Source of the DNA: Hepsetus odoe
Taxonomy: Eukaryota; Chordata; Actinopteri; Characiformes; Hepsetidae
Length of the DNA: 64,000 nt
Direction of reading: 5' to 3'
Assembly: GCA_017165825.1 (NCBI GenBank)
Contig: CM029383.1
Location: 6,456,013-6,520,012 of the forward strand
This document shows positions 32,886 to 45,117 of this stretch, one piece after another. The stretch's first letter is position 1. Each line of letters begins with the position of its first letter. The notes under the pieces were generated by a model, which saw only the letters and a list, made by a program, of their open reading frames with translations, had not been told where the DNA came from and did not search any database. The position numbers were made by a program, and so were the translations under genes.

Positions 32886-34754
32886 GGAGGTCCCATATAT
32901 GAGCCAAAACAAAAGAAAGAGTGTGTGTGACCGTCCTTCTCATCATAATGACTTTATTCATTTTCCTCTGTAAAAGATCAAACACTGCAGGTATCTGTTC
33001 AATCCCAGAGTAAAGCAGGAAACGAGAGAAATATTGGTCACAGCTGACAAGTCTCACAAACTGTCCTGATTGTGCGACCCCGGTTTTCCCGGTACTCCCT
33101 CTGTATTGGCTCTGGGCAGGAAGAAGAAAGCGTGGGGAAGAGGAAGAGAGAATAATAGCACCTGCCACAGTGACAGGAAATGTGGCGCAGACCCATTACG
33201 ACATGGAGGGAAGAAATACAGTTTTAATAAACTCCCCTTCCGTGTAATCAAATTTCCTTTAATAATAATGGAAAAAAGAGAGAGTGGCGGTGGGGGGTAT
33301 TTATGAGCCGTGTGGAGGAGGAGACATAAAGCATCTCTGCCTGAGCCCTGACAGGCTGCTGTGGTGGAGTAGCCGAGGGGCTGAGAGATTAAACCTTTGT
33401 TGTTTCAATATGATGAAATATAGAGTCAGTTTTTGATCATCGCGGTTTGCAACAGAGCAGGCGTTTAGGCTTTGCTTTTCATGCCACATATTAACTTTAG
33501 CCTCCAGCAGGCCCAAGGGGTCATTTTAGTGGGACAACAGCACCATGCCATGTCTCTACTGTCAGGAATTCAATTCATTTATTCATTTTTCAAATTGATA
33601 TTTGACCTTTTTCTTAATCTCTTTAGTTTGTATATCTATATATTTTGTTTATATATATATAGACTGACTTGCTTTTCACTGACCCCAGCACTTCACTCCA
33701 CTTACTCACATTAATGTATGTGACTCAGATTAACATGCTTCTAACTGACCGCTGACTCAACTTAGACTGCCTTTTAAATGACCTGCTGCTCGATCTAGAC
33801 TCACTGTTGTTTTGCATTAAAAAGTCATAATATGCTCACATAAACAGCAAAAAAACAAAAGAAGTTTAAGATCTGAGTGTCCATTGCAGCTTCAGATTAC
33901 CCTCCCTTCCTCTCCCTGCTGCTTTCTGTCTGTTATGGATAGCGTTGCACATTACATTTGTCTAAATGCTCTAAATTGTCCTGCACCACCATTACAGAAC
34001 TGGCTGTGGCCATTGCTGCAAGATAAGAACAGTGATGCATTTTTTTTCCCCCCTTTCCCTCCTGGACGGCTCTCTCCATCAGCCATGTATTGAGCCCATC
34101 TCAACAGGTGAATTAGCCCAGGCTTCCTGTCATAATATTGGATTTATGAACAGTGATCAATCCGTAAGCACTGGGCAAGGTCTCCAGCTCCTGGCTAAAA
34201 TGACACCTGTGATCGATGGGCAAATTAAAGGGGGGAAAACCAGCAACAATAGCAAAGGCAATAACACTCACACAAAAGGTAGCAGTGGTGTCTCCTGGGG
34301 CCTTTGGCAGGGAATGGTCTGCAGAGTGATGGAGAGCGTGTCTCACCCAGTTCAAACCCCAAGGCTGCGTCTAGTTAGAAGCACAAAGAGGAAAGCCAGA
34401 ATTTCAGGTACCTCCAGAAAATGTGACGTAAAATAATGAAAACGCTGGACAGTTTATGACTGCAGATGATTCTGACACATAAACCCTGCTGAGCTGCTCA
34501 GTTCAGAACTTCACAATTCAGTGCTACATGACACTGCGCACTTCAGAAGTATGTGCATAACTGCCCAAGCATGATGCCAAACTTTAGGCAATACAGGATA
34601 ATACCCCAAATCTGAACGGTACCCAGATCGGGAACTTTTCTTAGCTCAGAGTGTTACCAAAGTCAGAACTTCACAAAATTCTGAACATTACTCAGCTCAG
34701 GGCTTTACTTAATTGATAACGATACCAAAGTCAGAACTTTACAAAATATAGAAT
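32886..34754. other. Non-coding DNA, part possibly conserved
   Basis: No exon is supported. The part 34100-34260 (TTGGATTTATGAACAGTGATCAATCCG region, then CTAAAATGACACCTGTGATC) is repeat-free and could be constrained. A small TAT-rich run lies at 33625-33660. Confidence 0.3.
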
Positions 34755-34960
34755 AATACATTTACATCATTTAGCAGATGCTCTTATCCAGAGCAACTTA
34801 CTCTGTCCTAATTACAGGGACAGTCCCCCCTGAGCAACTCAGGGTTAAGGGTCTTACTCAGGGACCCAGTGGTGGTAGTGCCAGACGTGGGATTTGAACC
34901 TGGGACCTCTTGAGCCATAGGTCCATAGGCAAGTACCATCACTAGACCACCACCACCTAA
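34755..34960 (-). mobile_element. SINE family B copy
   Basis: The copy runs from ATACATTTACATCATTTAGC to GACCACCACCACC, with reversed B box GGGATTTGAACCTGGG. Confidence 0.9.
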
Positions 34961-35194
34961 AATACCAAAATCAAAACTTTTAACCCAGCCACTAGGGATG
35001 CACAAGCCAGTGTATTTCTTGGTGCCAGTCCCAGTACCAGATAAATGTGGAGGGTTAAGTCAAGTAGGGTATCCGGTGTAAAACTTTTCTATACCGGATC
35101 GATCGAGGCCCGGGCAACAACGACCACCACCAGCGCTGTTCACCTACAGGGTACTGGTGGAAACTGGGCTTATGTTGGCAAAAGGAGAATACCA

Positions 35195-35347
35195 AAATCA
35201 GAACTTTTGAAAGAGGAAGATGCAGAAAACAGGAAGGACTAGAAAACGATGGTCTGCTGTGGCAACCCCTTATGGGAGCAGTCATAGGCCGAAGCATAAG
35301 ACTCAGAAGAAGAAGAAGAAGAAGAAGAAGAAGAAGAAGAAGAAGAT
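35195..35347 (+). mobile_element. RTE-like LINE extreme 3' end with (AGA)n tail
   Basis: AGAGGAAGATGCAGAAAACA, TGGTCTGCTGTGGCAACCCC and TATGGGAGCAGTCATAGGCC are the LINE 3' UTR. It runs straight into AAG repeats at 35304-35347 that continue the element's own tail. Confidence 0.85.
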
Positions 35348-36734
35348 GAAGAAGAAGACCAAAGTCCAAAGACCAAAAAGACCCAGTTCAGCAGTTTACT
35401 TAACTCAGAATGATGCCAAATTCAGCACTACACATAATCCAAATCAGAGGCAAGCATTTTACATTCAGCTGAAAACTTACATAACTCAGTAAAATCCACA
35501 ATACCAAATTATTTACCTATTTATTCAACTTTCCACGATGCATCACTGTACATGATTTGGAACTACACACAGCATTACACACTATTCAGACGACACACCA
35601 GAATCGAACATTCACTTGAAGATTCAACACCACAGCCTGCGTTTATGGGGCTGGTTTAGGAATAAAAAGTGGGTGTGGCCCCCTGGTGCAGAAACCCAGT
35701 CCAGCTCTTACAGGGCTAACGAAATGAAGAGACGAAAGGAAAGAAATGCTTAATGAAAAACAAATTAGACACCGTATCATTGTCTCTTTTTTCATCGCAG
35801 GTTACACAAAGACAGACAAGTGAAAGTTTTTTGGTTCACATATAAAAGCAAAATTCAAAATTCTGCAACTTAGACTGAGAAACAAATGAAGAACAACATA
35901 AATGCATTACGCCTGGGCTCAAGGTGGGAACGCTAACCAGGAGAGACACTCTGGGGAGATGGGCTTGGTGTGGTTTTGTCAGGTCCCGTTTGGTGTTAAA
36001 AGTTGCGCCAATGAAGCGTGAACAGGAAAAGCTGACAAATGCAGCAAAAAATATGAGGCTTGTGTATGACAGGAAGTCAATATCAATGACAGAACTCAGA
36101 GGCGTCATAACATGAAGTGGAGAGGGAATCACAGACCGATTCGAACGCAAACATGACCTTAACTCATTTACACTTCCTTTGCTACTCCACCAAATCACAA
36201 GCGAGCAAACAACTCACTTATTTTCAGCCCCTCCAAATGGATGTATGAGCACCAAACGAGCTTGAGTGCAATTCCAAATAGCAGTAGGCCCATTCTGAAA
36301 GCTGAGACTCTAGTGGCTTTATCACAAAACCATTTGCCTAAGCCAAAAGGTAGGGGTAGATCTGTGAAGGGTGGCTTGGGGTGGGATATGAAAAAGGAAG
36401 CATCAAATCAGATGGAGCTCTTTGAAGCACTGATAATGAAAAACGAGGCCTTTATGATGCGAGGTGGACAAGAGCAGAGTCTGTAGAGCTATTCCACTAC
36501 CGCAGGCTAAGCGCTGCCTCTAAAGGCACTTTTTGTTTTTAGGTACTGAAAGACCAACAGTGGTAGCACAACCAAAAAGAAAGAATAAAACAGGTAATGG
36601 GCTGTTTCAGCCATATGGCCCACAATTAACACGTTAATGTGGTCATTTACTCCAGATGTAGTCAATCAGAAACACATTTGGAGACTAAAGTTAGCTTTGT
36701 TTAGCACTGGAGTTCCAGCACTAGTAAAAGCAGT
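35348..36734. other. Spacer, nothing recognised
   Basis: The open frame 36241-36486 has no splice or domain support. Direct repeats of CAGAACTT-like words between 34600 and 35200 hint at an old degraded tandem. Confidence 0.35.
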
Positions 36735-36903
36735 CAGTCAATCATTTTCTGGGCCACTTGTCCTAATTAGGGTCGCTGGAGTCCATCCCAGCTCACACAG
36801 GGACACACCCTGGACAGGTCGCCAGCCTATCGCTGGGAGGAGCGAACCGATGGGGATCTTCCGAGCCGGGGCCAACGCCCTAACCACTAGGCCACCGCTG
36901 CCC
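36735..36903 (-). mobile_element. Chimeric SINE, reverse orientation
   Basis: Reading plus, the LINE-like tail comes first (TTTTCTGGGCCACTTGTCCT, ACACCCTGGACAGGTCGCC) and the family A head last (CTAACCACTAGGCCACCGCT). The body is shortened, as at 32288. Confidence 0.85.
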
Positions 36904-37156
36904 GCTAGTAAAAGCAGTCAAGTTATGGGAAAGACATGGCTGTTATCCTCACTATAGACGACTCTGGCCCTGCAGTTCCAGTTACTATCTACAGAATTAA
37001 AATGTAAACTGCAAACATCCTGTTTGATCAACAGAATCTGGGGTAAGGCATTTGATTTTCAGAACTTTTTCCTTTAATCTGCTTCCAGTAACCTTTGAAA
37101 GTTTGCTGATGCCTGGAGAGTGTCCTAATTACATCAAATCCATGCAGGATTAAACC

Positions 37157-37192
37157 AACCAAAAAAAAAAAAAAAAAAAAAAAAGAAAAAAG
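37157..37192. repeat. Poly(A) run
   Basis: This run of about 25 A residues with a G interruption may be a retrotransposon tail, but no body is recognised next to it. Confidence 0.9.
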
Positions 37193-37219
37193 CAGAGGTC
37201 TGTGAATTTAGCCTGGACG

Positions 37220-37640
37220 CAAGGCTCAGTGTGAGAAATCTTAGTTACTCCGGGGAGGCCAGATTAATGCAGTTTGTCATGTCTCGTAGGGAACGGGGGG
37301 CCACATCACCTGATCCAAACATAGGTCAAGTGCAATTAACCATCTGTCAAGTCTGTAACTCGTTCCTCTCCCTTCCTCTAATCTCGCCGATGTGCTGTGT
37401 GGCTTTTCAGACAGCACTCAGGCCTTGCAACCCCAAAATCAGTGTTTTAATTATACAACAAAACATATCCAAAGGCATTGCAGTCCTTACACCCCTTCAT
37501 TATCAAACTAAGCGTATTAAAGCACCAGAGGGCCGAGTGGAAAAGATTCAGATTTACCCAGCACGGTTTAATAGCAGCTGCGAGCATCCCCCATTAAAAC
37601 CAGCGCAGTGGAAAGTGACACTTTCATAACTGTTTGCTGC
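37220..37640. promoter_or_regulatory. Candidate conserved non-coding block
   Basis: The block is repeat-free and stop-poor in one frame by chance. Words include GGCCAGATTAATGCAGTTTG, AAGTGCAATTAACCATCTGT and TTTTAATTATACAACAAAAC. A 132-codon open frame exists with no domain or splice sites, so I prefer a regulatory reading. Confidence 0.32.
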
Positions 37641-40019
37641 CTTACACACATAACGACATAACAAGTCATTTTGAGCACAGTGGATACAAGAGCCCTGCCT
37701 TGATACGCAACAGAAAATCACATTTCGGGTCAGGTTCAGGATGATTTTGCGTGTATGAGAGCAGGTTCTGCTGTTGAATAAATATTAAATTTGACTTTAT
37801 GAATGATCGGTAGGAAGTTCTGGGTTGGTGGAAGGGTCACCGAGGATCTCTCCCCTTTCCCGTTTCTTTATTTCTGCAGTTAGGAGCACCAGTGAGAGGA
37901 ACTTTAGCTCAGGAAGGTTGACAACAGAACTGATGACCTGGCATTTCCTACCCCTACGAAAGGAATACAAGAAAAATCCACTGATGAAAAACACTGTGTG
38001 TGAGCTACAGATGTGTAGTTTTACCAAATAAAGCTGTGAAACGGTGTGTGTCATAATCATGCTTGGTTAGAGTGTGTGATCTGCTTTTGGTTCAGTTGAA
38101 TTTATATTTAGTAGTCCCGCAGTTGAGCCGCAGTTATGGGTCGAGTATTTCATACCTTGTTAAAAATCTTTCAGGAAGTCTGAGATCCTTCAGAAAGCAA
38201 GTGCAGCTAGTGTGATTAGGAGCTCTGTTACTTTCATCAGGGCCTGTCTTGACTGTTATCACCCAGCTCGTTTTCTTATGGGTTTTACTTTGGCAGGCAT
38301 GGCAATTATTTTACATGGAAAGTGGAAAGCAGCAGAATGTGATGCAATGGAAGCAGTGCATCGAATTTATGAGAATTTTGGCATCGAAAAAGATGTTTCA
38401 TCAATCAACATATTAATGAAATGATGGTAATCCAATTGATTGGGATGGGGAGAGGGATGGGACGTCCCACTCCTGCAGAGAGCCAGCTGTCTCTTGGATT
38501 CCTGGCCAAGAATGCCCATGGGATCAAACTGATAATCTCTCAAAAGTAGGGTTGGTGCTTAAGCAGCTGCGCCTCCTGGAGCCTGTTTTGTATTGCCATT
38601 ACTGTTATAAATGACAAGAGACTCAATATATTTCCCAATATTAAATCTCCCTTTATTTTATTTTGTTCCTGATTTACATAACTCTGGTTAAACATGACTT
38701 CTATTGATCAATCCCAAACCCAAAAAATCAAAACCTCATGCAAAATGGACGTGGTTTTGTCAGTCTGCTTAATCTTAAATCACTACGGCTTTTGTATTCG
38801 TAAGGGAAACGATTTCCACTACAGAAGCAGCACGCATTTTAACTTAAGAGGAAAAGTCCAAAAAGTTTTTCACTGTCGATGACAATAGATCCAGCTCAAA
38901 ACGGATACATGAGCGTTCAGAGTACTTTTCTGTTGTTCTCTGCATTCAATTTCTTTTAAACTCATCTTTCCATACTTCATTTCAAAAGGAAAAAAAGACT
39001 CTGGTGTCTTGATTTGACTACCCAGAGTTAAAATGTGAATATTTAATTAAAAAATCCACATTGTTCCTTTTTTTTGCCCTGCTGTCTTTTGAACATCTGA
39101 CGGGAACTGAACCTTTTATCTCTCCAACCAGCTGCCAGAATCAAAAACTTTGCCTTGAGCAAACATCTCGACTCTCAATATAATTATGACAACCAACAAG
39201 TCAAGAGGAAAGGCTGATTTTATACTGAAACACTCTCATTGTCTCTCAGGTGGTAGCAGTCATTTATTTGAATCTAATTCCGAAGATACAGGAGTTAAGA
39301 GTTTCTGCACTGAAAACTATAAGATTATGTATATAAAACACACTTACCATGTAGTGCCACTTATTCTATTTCTGAAATCCACCTACCCTACAGATCCACT
39401 ATACAGATGTACAAACTGTCCCACCGACAGTTCCCACTGGCTCATGTGACGAACAGAAGGAATTAACAAACTGCAAACATGTCAAACTCAATTTATCTGA
39501 CCCCAGTCACATCCATGGTCCTCCATGGCTCCATGGTCAGTTTCTCCGCACGAACATTTTGGCCTCATATTATTTGCGTGGTCGTCCAATGCAGTAAGTA
39601 TGGTTCAGTGTTGCACCACTATACCGGCATAAAGCACATCATGTTTTTGTTTTTTTTTACTTTTGTTTATTTCTCAGAGTTCAGAAATGTCAGAATGTCA
39701 GAAATGTCACATCACTTTCAAAGCACCAGAGATTAAAGCTGGGTCTTGGGCTGGGTATTCACACAGAAAGTGGCCAGAGGCTTAAGCCTTGTCTGTTGAA
39801 TCCCAAACGTCTATTCTCTTAGAGCGAGTGGGCCCGCAGGGACCTGCTGTTCCTCCTGTGGGCTTGGAATGAAATGAAAAGCAGGGGATGAGAGCCGTAT
39901 AGATGACAGAGTGAGCTGTGCTCACTGCGGGATCTCCGAGATGAATGATCGGAGGATCGCTCTCATGCATAAGTCATAATGTCTGAGGAGTAAACACTGA
40001 AGCCATTGGCATCATCCCA
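37641..40019. other. Spacer, nothing recognised
   Basis: About 2.4 kb of non-coding DNA carries no named repeat. Short AT-rich patches only. Confidence 0.35.
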
Positions 40020-41045
40020 GAGGAGAAGAGAAGAGAGTCAGAAAGGCGGGACAGTTAAGAAAAACTGAAATAAGGGACAGTTTGGAGAGGCAGAAAGGAG
40101 GGACTGTTTGGAGAACCTGAAGGAAGGGACAGTTTGGAGAGGCAGAAAGGAGGGACTGTTTGGAGAATCTGAAGGAAGGGACAGTTTCAGAGTAAGAGCG
40201 AGGGGGACTGTTTCTGAGAACCAAGGAAGGGACAGTTTGAGGAGGTGGCAGGAGACCGTTTGGAGAATCTGGAATAGGGACAGTTTGGAGAGGTAGTTGA
40301 GGACTCATGGAGAATCTGAAGGAAGGGACAGTTTGAGAGGCAAATGAGGATAGCTTTGAGAGAGGCAGAAAGGAGGGGACTGTTTGGAGAGTCAGAAAGG
40401 AGGGACTGTTTGGAGAATCTGAAGGAAGGGACAGTTTGGAGAGGCAGAAAGGAGGGACTGTTTGGAGAATCTGAAGGAAGGGGACATAGTTTGGAGAGGC
40501 AGCAAGGAGGGACTGTTTGGAGAACCTGAAGGAAGGGACAGTTTGGAGAGGCAGAAAGGAGGGACTGTTTGGAGAACCTGAAGGAAGGGACAGTTTGGAG
40601 AGGCAGAAAAGGAGAAAAATGTTTTAGAACCAGAAAATGGAGACATTTTAGGAGCCAGATAATGAAACAGTTTAGACAGCCAGAAAGGAGGGACCATTTA
40701 GAGAACCAAAAGGGAGGAAATAGTTTGACATCCAGAAAAGTGGAACATTTTGGAAAGCCAAGAAACAAGGTGAAAGAGCAGAGAGCCAGTAAGTAGAGAC
40801 AGTTTGGAAAACCAAAGGAGATCAAGCCTGGGAGGACCTGTGGTGCAGCAAATATGGAAAAGAGCTAGAAAAAGAGGGAGCCAGTTTGGACAATCAGAAA
40901 GAAAACAGGTTGGGGAACCAGAACAGAGGCACAGTTTGCAGAGGTGAGAAAGAGGAAAATATCTGAGAGACAAGAAAGAGGGAAAATTTTGGAGACTCAG
41001 AAAAGATGGGCATTTTGGAGAGCTAGAACAGAGAGACAGGTTCTC
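40020..41045 (+). repeat. Purine-rich minisatellite, 26-bp monomers in 52-bp dimers
   Basis: The regular core (about 40075-40610) alternates GGACAGTTTGGAGAGGCAGA-type and GGACTGTTTGGAGAACCTGA-type monomers. TTTGGAGAGGCAGAAAGG recurs at 40081 and 40133, giving an exact 52-base period. Flanking sequence to 41045 is a degenerate version (GGAACAT/TTTTGGAGA words). The minus strand holds spurious open frames of 212 and 157 codons. Confidence 0.93.
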
Positions 41046-41670
41046 ACCTGAGGAGTGATCTCCTCCTACCATCTTACCATCAGACCAGCAGCAGCTCAGT
41101 GTGAATTCATCATTTTTTTGAAGTACCAGAATTGGAACATTGAGCACTTCAACTCTGAATATTTCAAACAAGACCTGCAGACAGAGTTTCTATCCCAGGA
41201 TGTCACGGGACAGCATTTCCCCATCACTCCCTGCGTCTGCACTTCCTAGCAGGGTGGCAGCAAGTGTGCAGCATGTCAGATTGAGATCCGGAACCATGAT
41301 GATCAAAAGATGCCTGATCCAATCAAGCTTCCCTCTCTGAGACAGGAGAGTCTTAATTGAGAGATTTACAAAGTCCCATGTTGTCAGCCCAGAGTAGGTG
41401 AGAGGCGCCAGTAAGCTGGAGTCTGAGCATCCTAATGAATAATGTCTGAAGTGTTGAGTCTGGTAAGGCAATACACATGTGTGCACCTGGCTGCTGCAGG
41501 GGAAAGGCTAATGTAATCCCTCTCTGGTGCAGCAAATATGTCAAGCCACCTTAAGCCCATATGGTAACACACATTATTGGAATAGGATTAGTCCAAACAG
41601 GGGTGGAAAACCTTTAAATAAGTTCAAAGTGGAGGCATCACCTTACCTAGCCTTCCATATATTTAATATA
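41046..41670. other. Spacer, nothing recognised
   Basis: The DNA is non-coding. Confidence 0.35.
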
Positions 41671-42234
41671 CAGCACTGTGCAAAAGTTTTAGGCAGGTGG
41701 AAAAAATGCTGTAATCAAAGAACGCTTTCAGAAATATAACAATGATTGTTTATTTTTATCAATTTACAAAATGCAAAGTGAGCTTAACAAAAGAGTAAAA
41801 TTCCAATTAGATCAATATTTGCGTAACTACCTTTTTGCCTTCAAACCAGCATCAAAGTCTCTTCTAGGCACTGCACACAGTCAGGGGATTCTGTAGATTA
41901 TAGTCGTGGTGTATGATCAACCAATTTTACTCTCAAACAGGTACCTGGATGATCATCAATGTCACACTTGAGGAGAAAAACAGAAGTCATAAGCTTGGAA
42001 ACGCACTCTATTTCAGCCGTAGTTCCTTCAAAATCCGTGCAAAAGTACCTAGAAGAACTGGATGCTGTTTGAAGGCAAAGGTGGTCACATCAAATATTGA
42101 TCTGATTTAGATTTCTTTTGTTCATTCACCAGCATTTTGTTGATTGATGAAAATAAATGATCAACACTTCCATTTTTGAAAGCGCTTCTTGTTTAAAGCA
42201 TTTCACACCTGCCTAAAATCTCTGCACAGTACTG
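41671..42234. mobile_element. Palindromic Tc1/mariner-type MITE
   Basis: The 564-bp element is bounded by TA on both sides (41669-41670, 42235-42236). Left terminus CAGCACTGTGCAAAAGTTTT, right terminus (reversed) CAGTACTGTGCAGAGATTTT. Reverse complementarity continues inward for roughly 220 bases per arm, e.g. TAGATCAATATTTG on the left with CAAATATTGATCTGA on the right, and GCCTTCAAACCAGC with GCTGTTTGAAGGC. There is no coding capacity. It would fold into a long hairpin. Confidence 0.9.
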
Positions 42235-42267
42235 TATATATATATATACTACATTGTATTCATATTC

Positions 42268-42340
42268 ATGCTGCACATGTGTGAGTGAAAATCAGAGGTC
42301 GCATTTCGTTGGGTTTAAATATAACTAACTTTCACTTCAC
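42268..42340 (+). mobile_element. SINE family A 3' fragment
   Basis: AATCAGAGGTCGCATTTCGT and AACTTTCACTTCAC are all that remain. Confidence 0.6.
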
Positions 42341-43597
42341 GTATGCTTTACATGAAACAATTCCTTTCATGCAGAATGCATATTAATTGTTAATTTAATT
42401 CATTATGAATACAATGTAATTAAGCCTACATGTAGCTCATAGTCTCCACATTGCAGAATCTTTTGAAATAATAATAAATCCGACTGAGAAAAGATAACAG
42501 AGCCTTTTATCCGTCGAACCCTCCCTGGGAATGGAGGCCGCAGAACCTGCAGGTGTCTTCACACCTTAATTCACTCAAGTTGATGCTCACTGCCTTCATT
42601 TTCTCCCTCCTGCCCTCTTTATTAGCCCCGGCTGTGTTTTCAGGCAGAGCTGCCTTATTTAACAATAAAAAAAAAAAGGTCATGGCGACAACTCTGTTGG
42701 AATTATTCACACTTTCAATGCGTTTCTCCCTTTCAGCAGTTTTTTTTCTGCCACTATGGAAAACAGTTTCTCAGACACAATGTTTACTTACTAGTAAAAC
42801 AACTTTTTGTTCTCAACTCTCGGTGCTCAAACTGCAGCATGGCATCGAAACAAAAGGCAATAAAATGGCATTGATTGAATCTTCCATGAAGAGCTCCTAC
42901 CCAGGCCTGGCCACATTGTTCTCAGGGGTCACTGGGCAGGATTAAACCCAGCATTGCTCATTGAAATTCATTGAACTTCTACTTAAGGTTTTTTTTTTTT
43001 TCACCGTAATGAGCAGACAGGCTCAATGGATCTTGTCAAAGAGTGTGTGTAGCATAATTAGGACTGGTTCCACCCAGCTTCAAGTGGGCCACTTTATCAG
43101 AAACACCTTCCTGGTAGCTCTAGACACTGTAGCCCATGTGTTGATGGACAGCTTTATGGTGACCATCCCCCCAGCCAAGCATTAATTTTCACCTTCTGAT
43201 CACAGAGCTGCTCTTGGCTGGAAAGTGTAGAGTGCTCTACTACTCTGACCTCGGCATCACCGCAGTGCCTGATAGACAAGCACAGTAGCATGTTAACATC
43301 ACTGTTGTGTTGAGATTGATCCTTGACCCATCCTGTGATCGTAGAACCAATGATGAAAAGGCAGGGGCGGCGTGGATAAATTGGGCAGCGCACCGTCAGG
43401 CGGTTACCGCCTGTAATCATGCACCTACATCATATGATACAACATATTAGGAAGGTGGAGTTCACAAAGTGGGCCGGCGATTAAAAGTAAATGGTATGCA
43501 AAGGATGATAGCAGTTTTTTAGGTTAACTTTTCATCTGCAATGTTTCTTCTGATGTTCTTTTCACTGATGAAAAAATAATGTTCAAGTCACTGTGTA
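42341..43597. other. Spacer with dispersed-repeat relic
   Basis: From about 43080 to 43230 an old repeat is visible (CCACTTTATCAGAAACACCT, TCTGATCACAGAGCTGCTCT). It shares the second motif with 25690. The stretch 42480-42720 is repeat-free. No gene is visible. Confidence 0.4.
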
Positions 43598-44293
43598 CAG
43601 TGCTGTGCAAATGCTACATTTCTTGGCTCTCATGTTGCCAGAGATTCACATCTTATCTTTGGCATATTGAGTTTATTAAATGAAAGAAACGGGAACAAAT
43701 GTGCTCCAGGCTGTGTCTAAAGAGTCTAAAGATACAAGGTTCTGTGGATAGCAGGGCTCCAAAACACGCTCAGCAGCAACGAACAGACGTGGATTAACCA
43801 ACAAAACAATCAAACTGCTCAGTGAGACTGGACTGAAATGAGAGACAAATAACACTGGTCCTTCTCAGAAGATCTGAGAACTGCTCAGGTACAGAGACTG
43901 TACTGAACATGAGAGATAAATAACACTGTCCTTCAGGAAGATTCTGGAGAAACTGCCTAGATATGATTGGACTGAAAATGAGACAACAACACTGTCCTTC
44001 AGGAAGATCTGGAGAACTGCTCAGATACAGAGACTGGACTGAAAATGAGATAACACCTGGTTCTTCAGGAAGACTGCAGAGAACTGCCAGACACAGAGAC
44101 TGGACTGAAAAATAGAGATAACAACACTGTCCTTCAGGAAGATCTGAGAACTGCTCAGTACAGAGATCGGACTGAAAATGAGAGACAAATAACACTGTCC
44201 TTCAGGAAGATCTGAGAACTGTTCTCAACAACACAAAGTCTGAAGGGAAAATATGATTGTGAAATGAGGAGATTCAAGACTTTGAACCTTTTG
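43598..44293 (+). mobile_element. Tc1/mariner-type MITE carrying a minisatellite, copy 1
   Basis: A TA (43596-43597) is followed by terminus CAGTGCTGTGCAAATGCTAC, related to the 41671 element. Inside are CTTATCTTTGGCATATTGAG, TACAAGGTTCTGTGGATAG and GTGGATTAACCAACAAAACA, each with a reverse-complement match in the 45118-45927 element. About six degenerate ~69-bp minisatellite units follow. The right terminus near GATTCAAGACTTTG is damaged. Confidence 0.8.
43825..44225 (+). repeat. ~69-bp minisatellite, copy 1
   Basis: Units contain AACACTGTCCTTCAGGAAGA, TCTGGAGAACTGCTCAG and AGAGACTGGACTGAAAATGA, with many small deletions. The reverse strand yields a spurious 133-codon open frame. Confidence 0.92.
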
Positions 44294-45117
44294 AATCCTT
44301 TTGAATGTTTCATTGTTTAAATATTTGAAAATTGAGCTGAAAAATCTTCATCTCAGGTGTTAAACAGTCTTTGTGGTACCTGCAGGAAGATATGAGATAA
44401 ATAATTCCGGGTCTTGCATGCCAGAGCATTAAATCTCTGCCTGACAAATTAGGACGCTCAACCTGGGCTGCTGTTTTTTAATTATCCGCCATGTGAGCAG
44501 AAAGGAGACAGAGTGTGTAACATTAGCAGCGACGGGAGCGAAGACTCGTGGTTGTGGGTGCATGCTGTTGGGTCGATGCTATCTGCTGTCTGGCCTATCT
44601 AAAGGCCGAAACTGTCAGGGGGCCTTAATCCAGTTTATATCAGTGGGGGTCAGACACAGAGCTCCTGCTTCCAATCAATCAGCCGATTGCTCCTGACCTG
44701 ACCAGAGGTGGAACGGATTGAAGGCTGGTAGAGCAGACTGTGGTTCAACCAAAGACCCCTGAGATGCAGAGCTGAGCTACCAGAGAGGCCAGCAGCAGGA
44801 AAGGCTGAACAACAGCCATTGATTAGTGTGAAAGTCTTGGTCAGCTGCATCATATCAGGGAAAATACACAGTCGGAAATATATATCACCAAACAGTAATT
44901 TAATAAACTTTAAATTTCCTACTACTTTCAGCCTTGCCACAGTCATCCATGCCTTTGGGTTTCTTAAATGATTGTGTAGTTCCACCCCGATGGAGTTAAG
45001 ACTCAAAAAGCTAGTAATTTGTCCCCATCTCAGAAATATGAAACTGGAAATATGATTTCCAAATCTGTTCAAAATTTTTTTTTATTGTCTCTATTAGTGG
45101 CACCTTTAGGGTACATA
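44294..45117. other. Spacer between the two inverted MITEs
   Basis: About 820 bases of non-coding DNA without a named repeat. It is the loop between the inverted elements. Confidence 0.4.

Noticed and set aside
32164..33168. Minus-strand open frame of 334 codons rich in Tyr, Leu, Ser and Ile
   Set aside because: It is the translation of the GATA/GACA microsatellite plus a SINE. The repeated YLSI pattern is not a protein family.
37231..37629. 132-codon open frame as an exon
   Set aside because: It has no domain, no clear acceptor, and the composition suits non-coding conserved DNA better.
40020..40620. Regularly spaced repeats resembling a CRISPR array
   Set aside because: The units are contiguous diverged 26-mers without unique spacers, and the context is vertebrate.
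40187..40825. Minus-strand open frame of 212 codons (and 157 codons at 40698-41171)
   Set aside because: It comes from the 26/52-bp minisatellite. The period is not a multiple of three, so successive units are read in different frames, and there is no start context or splice support.
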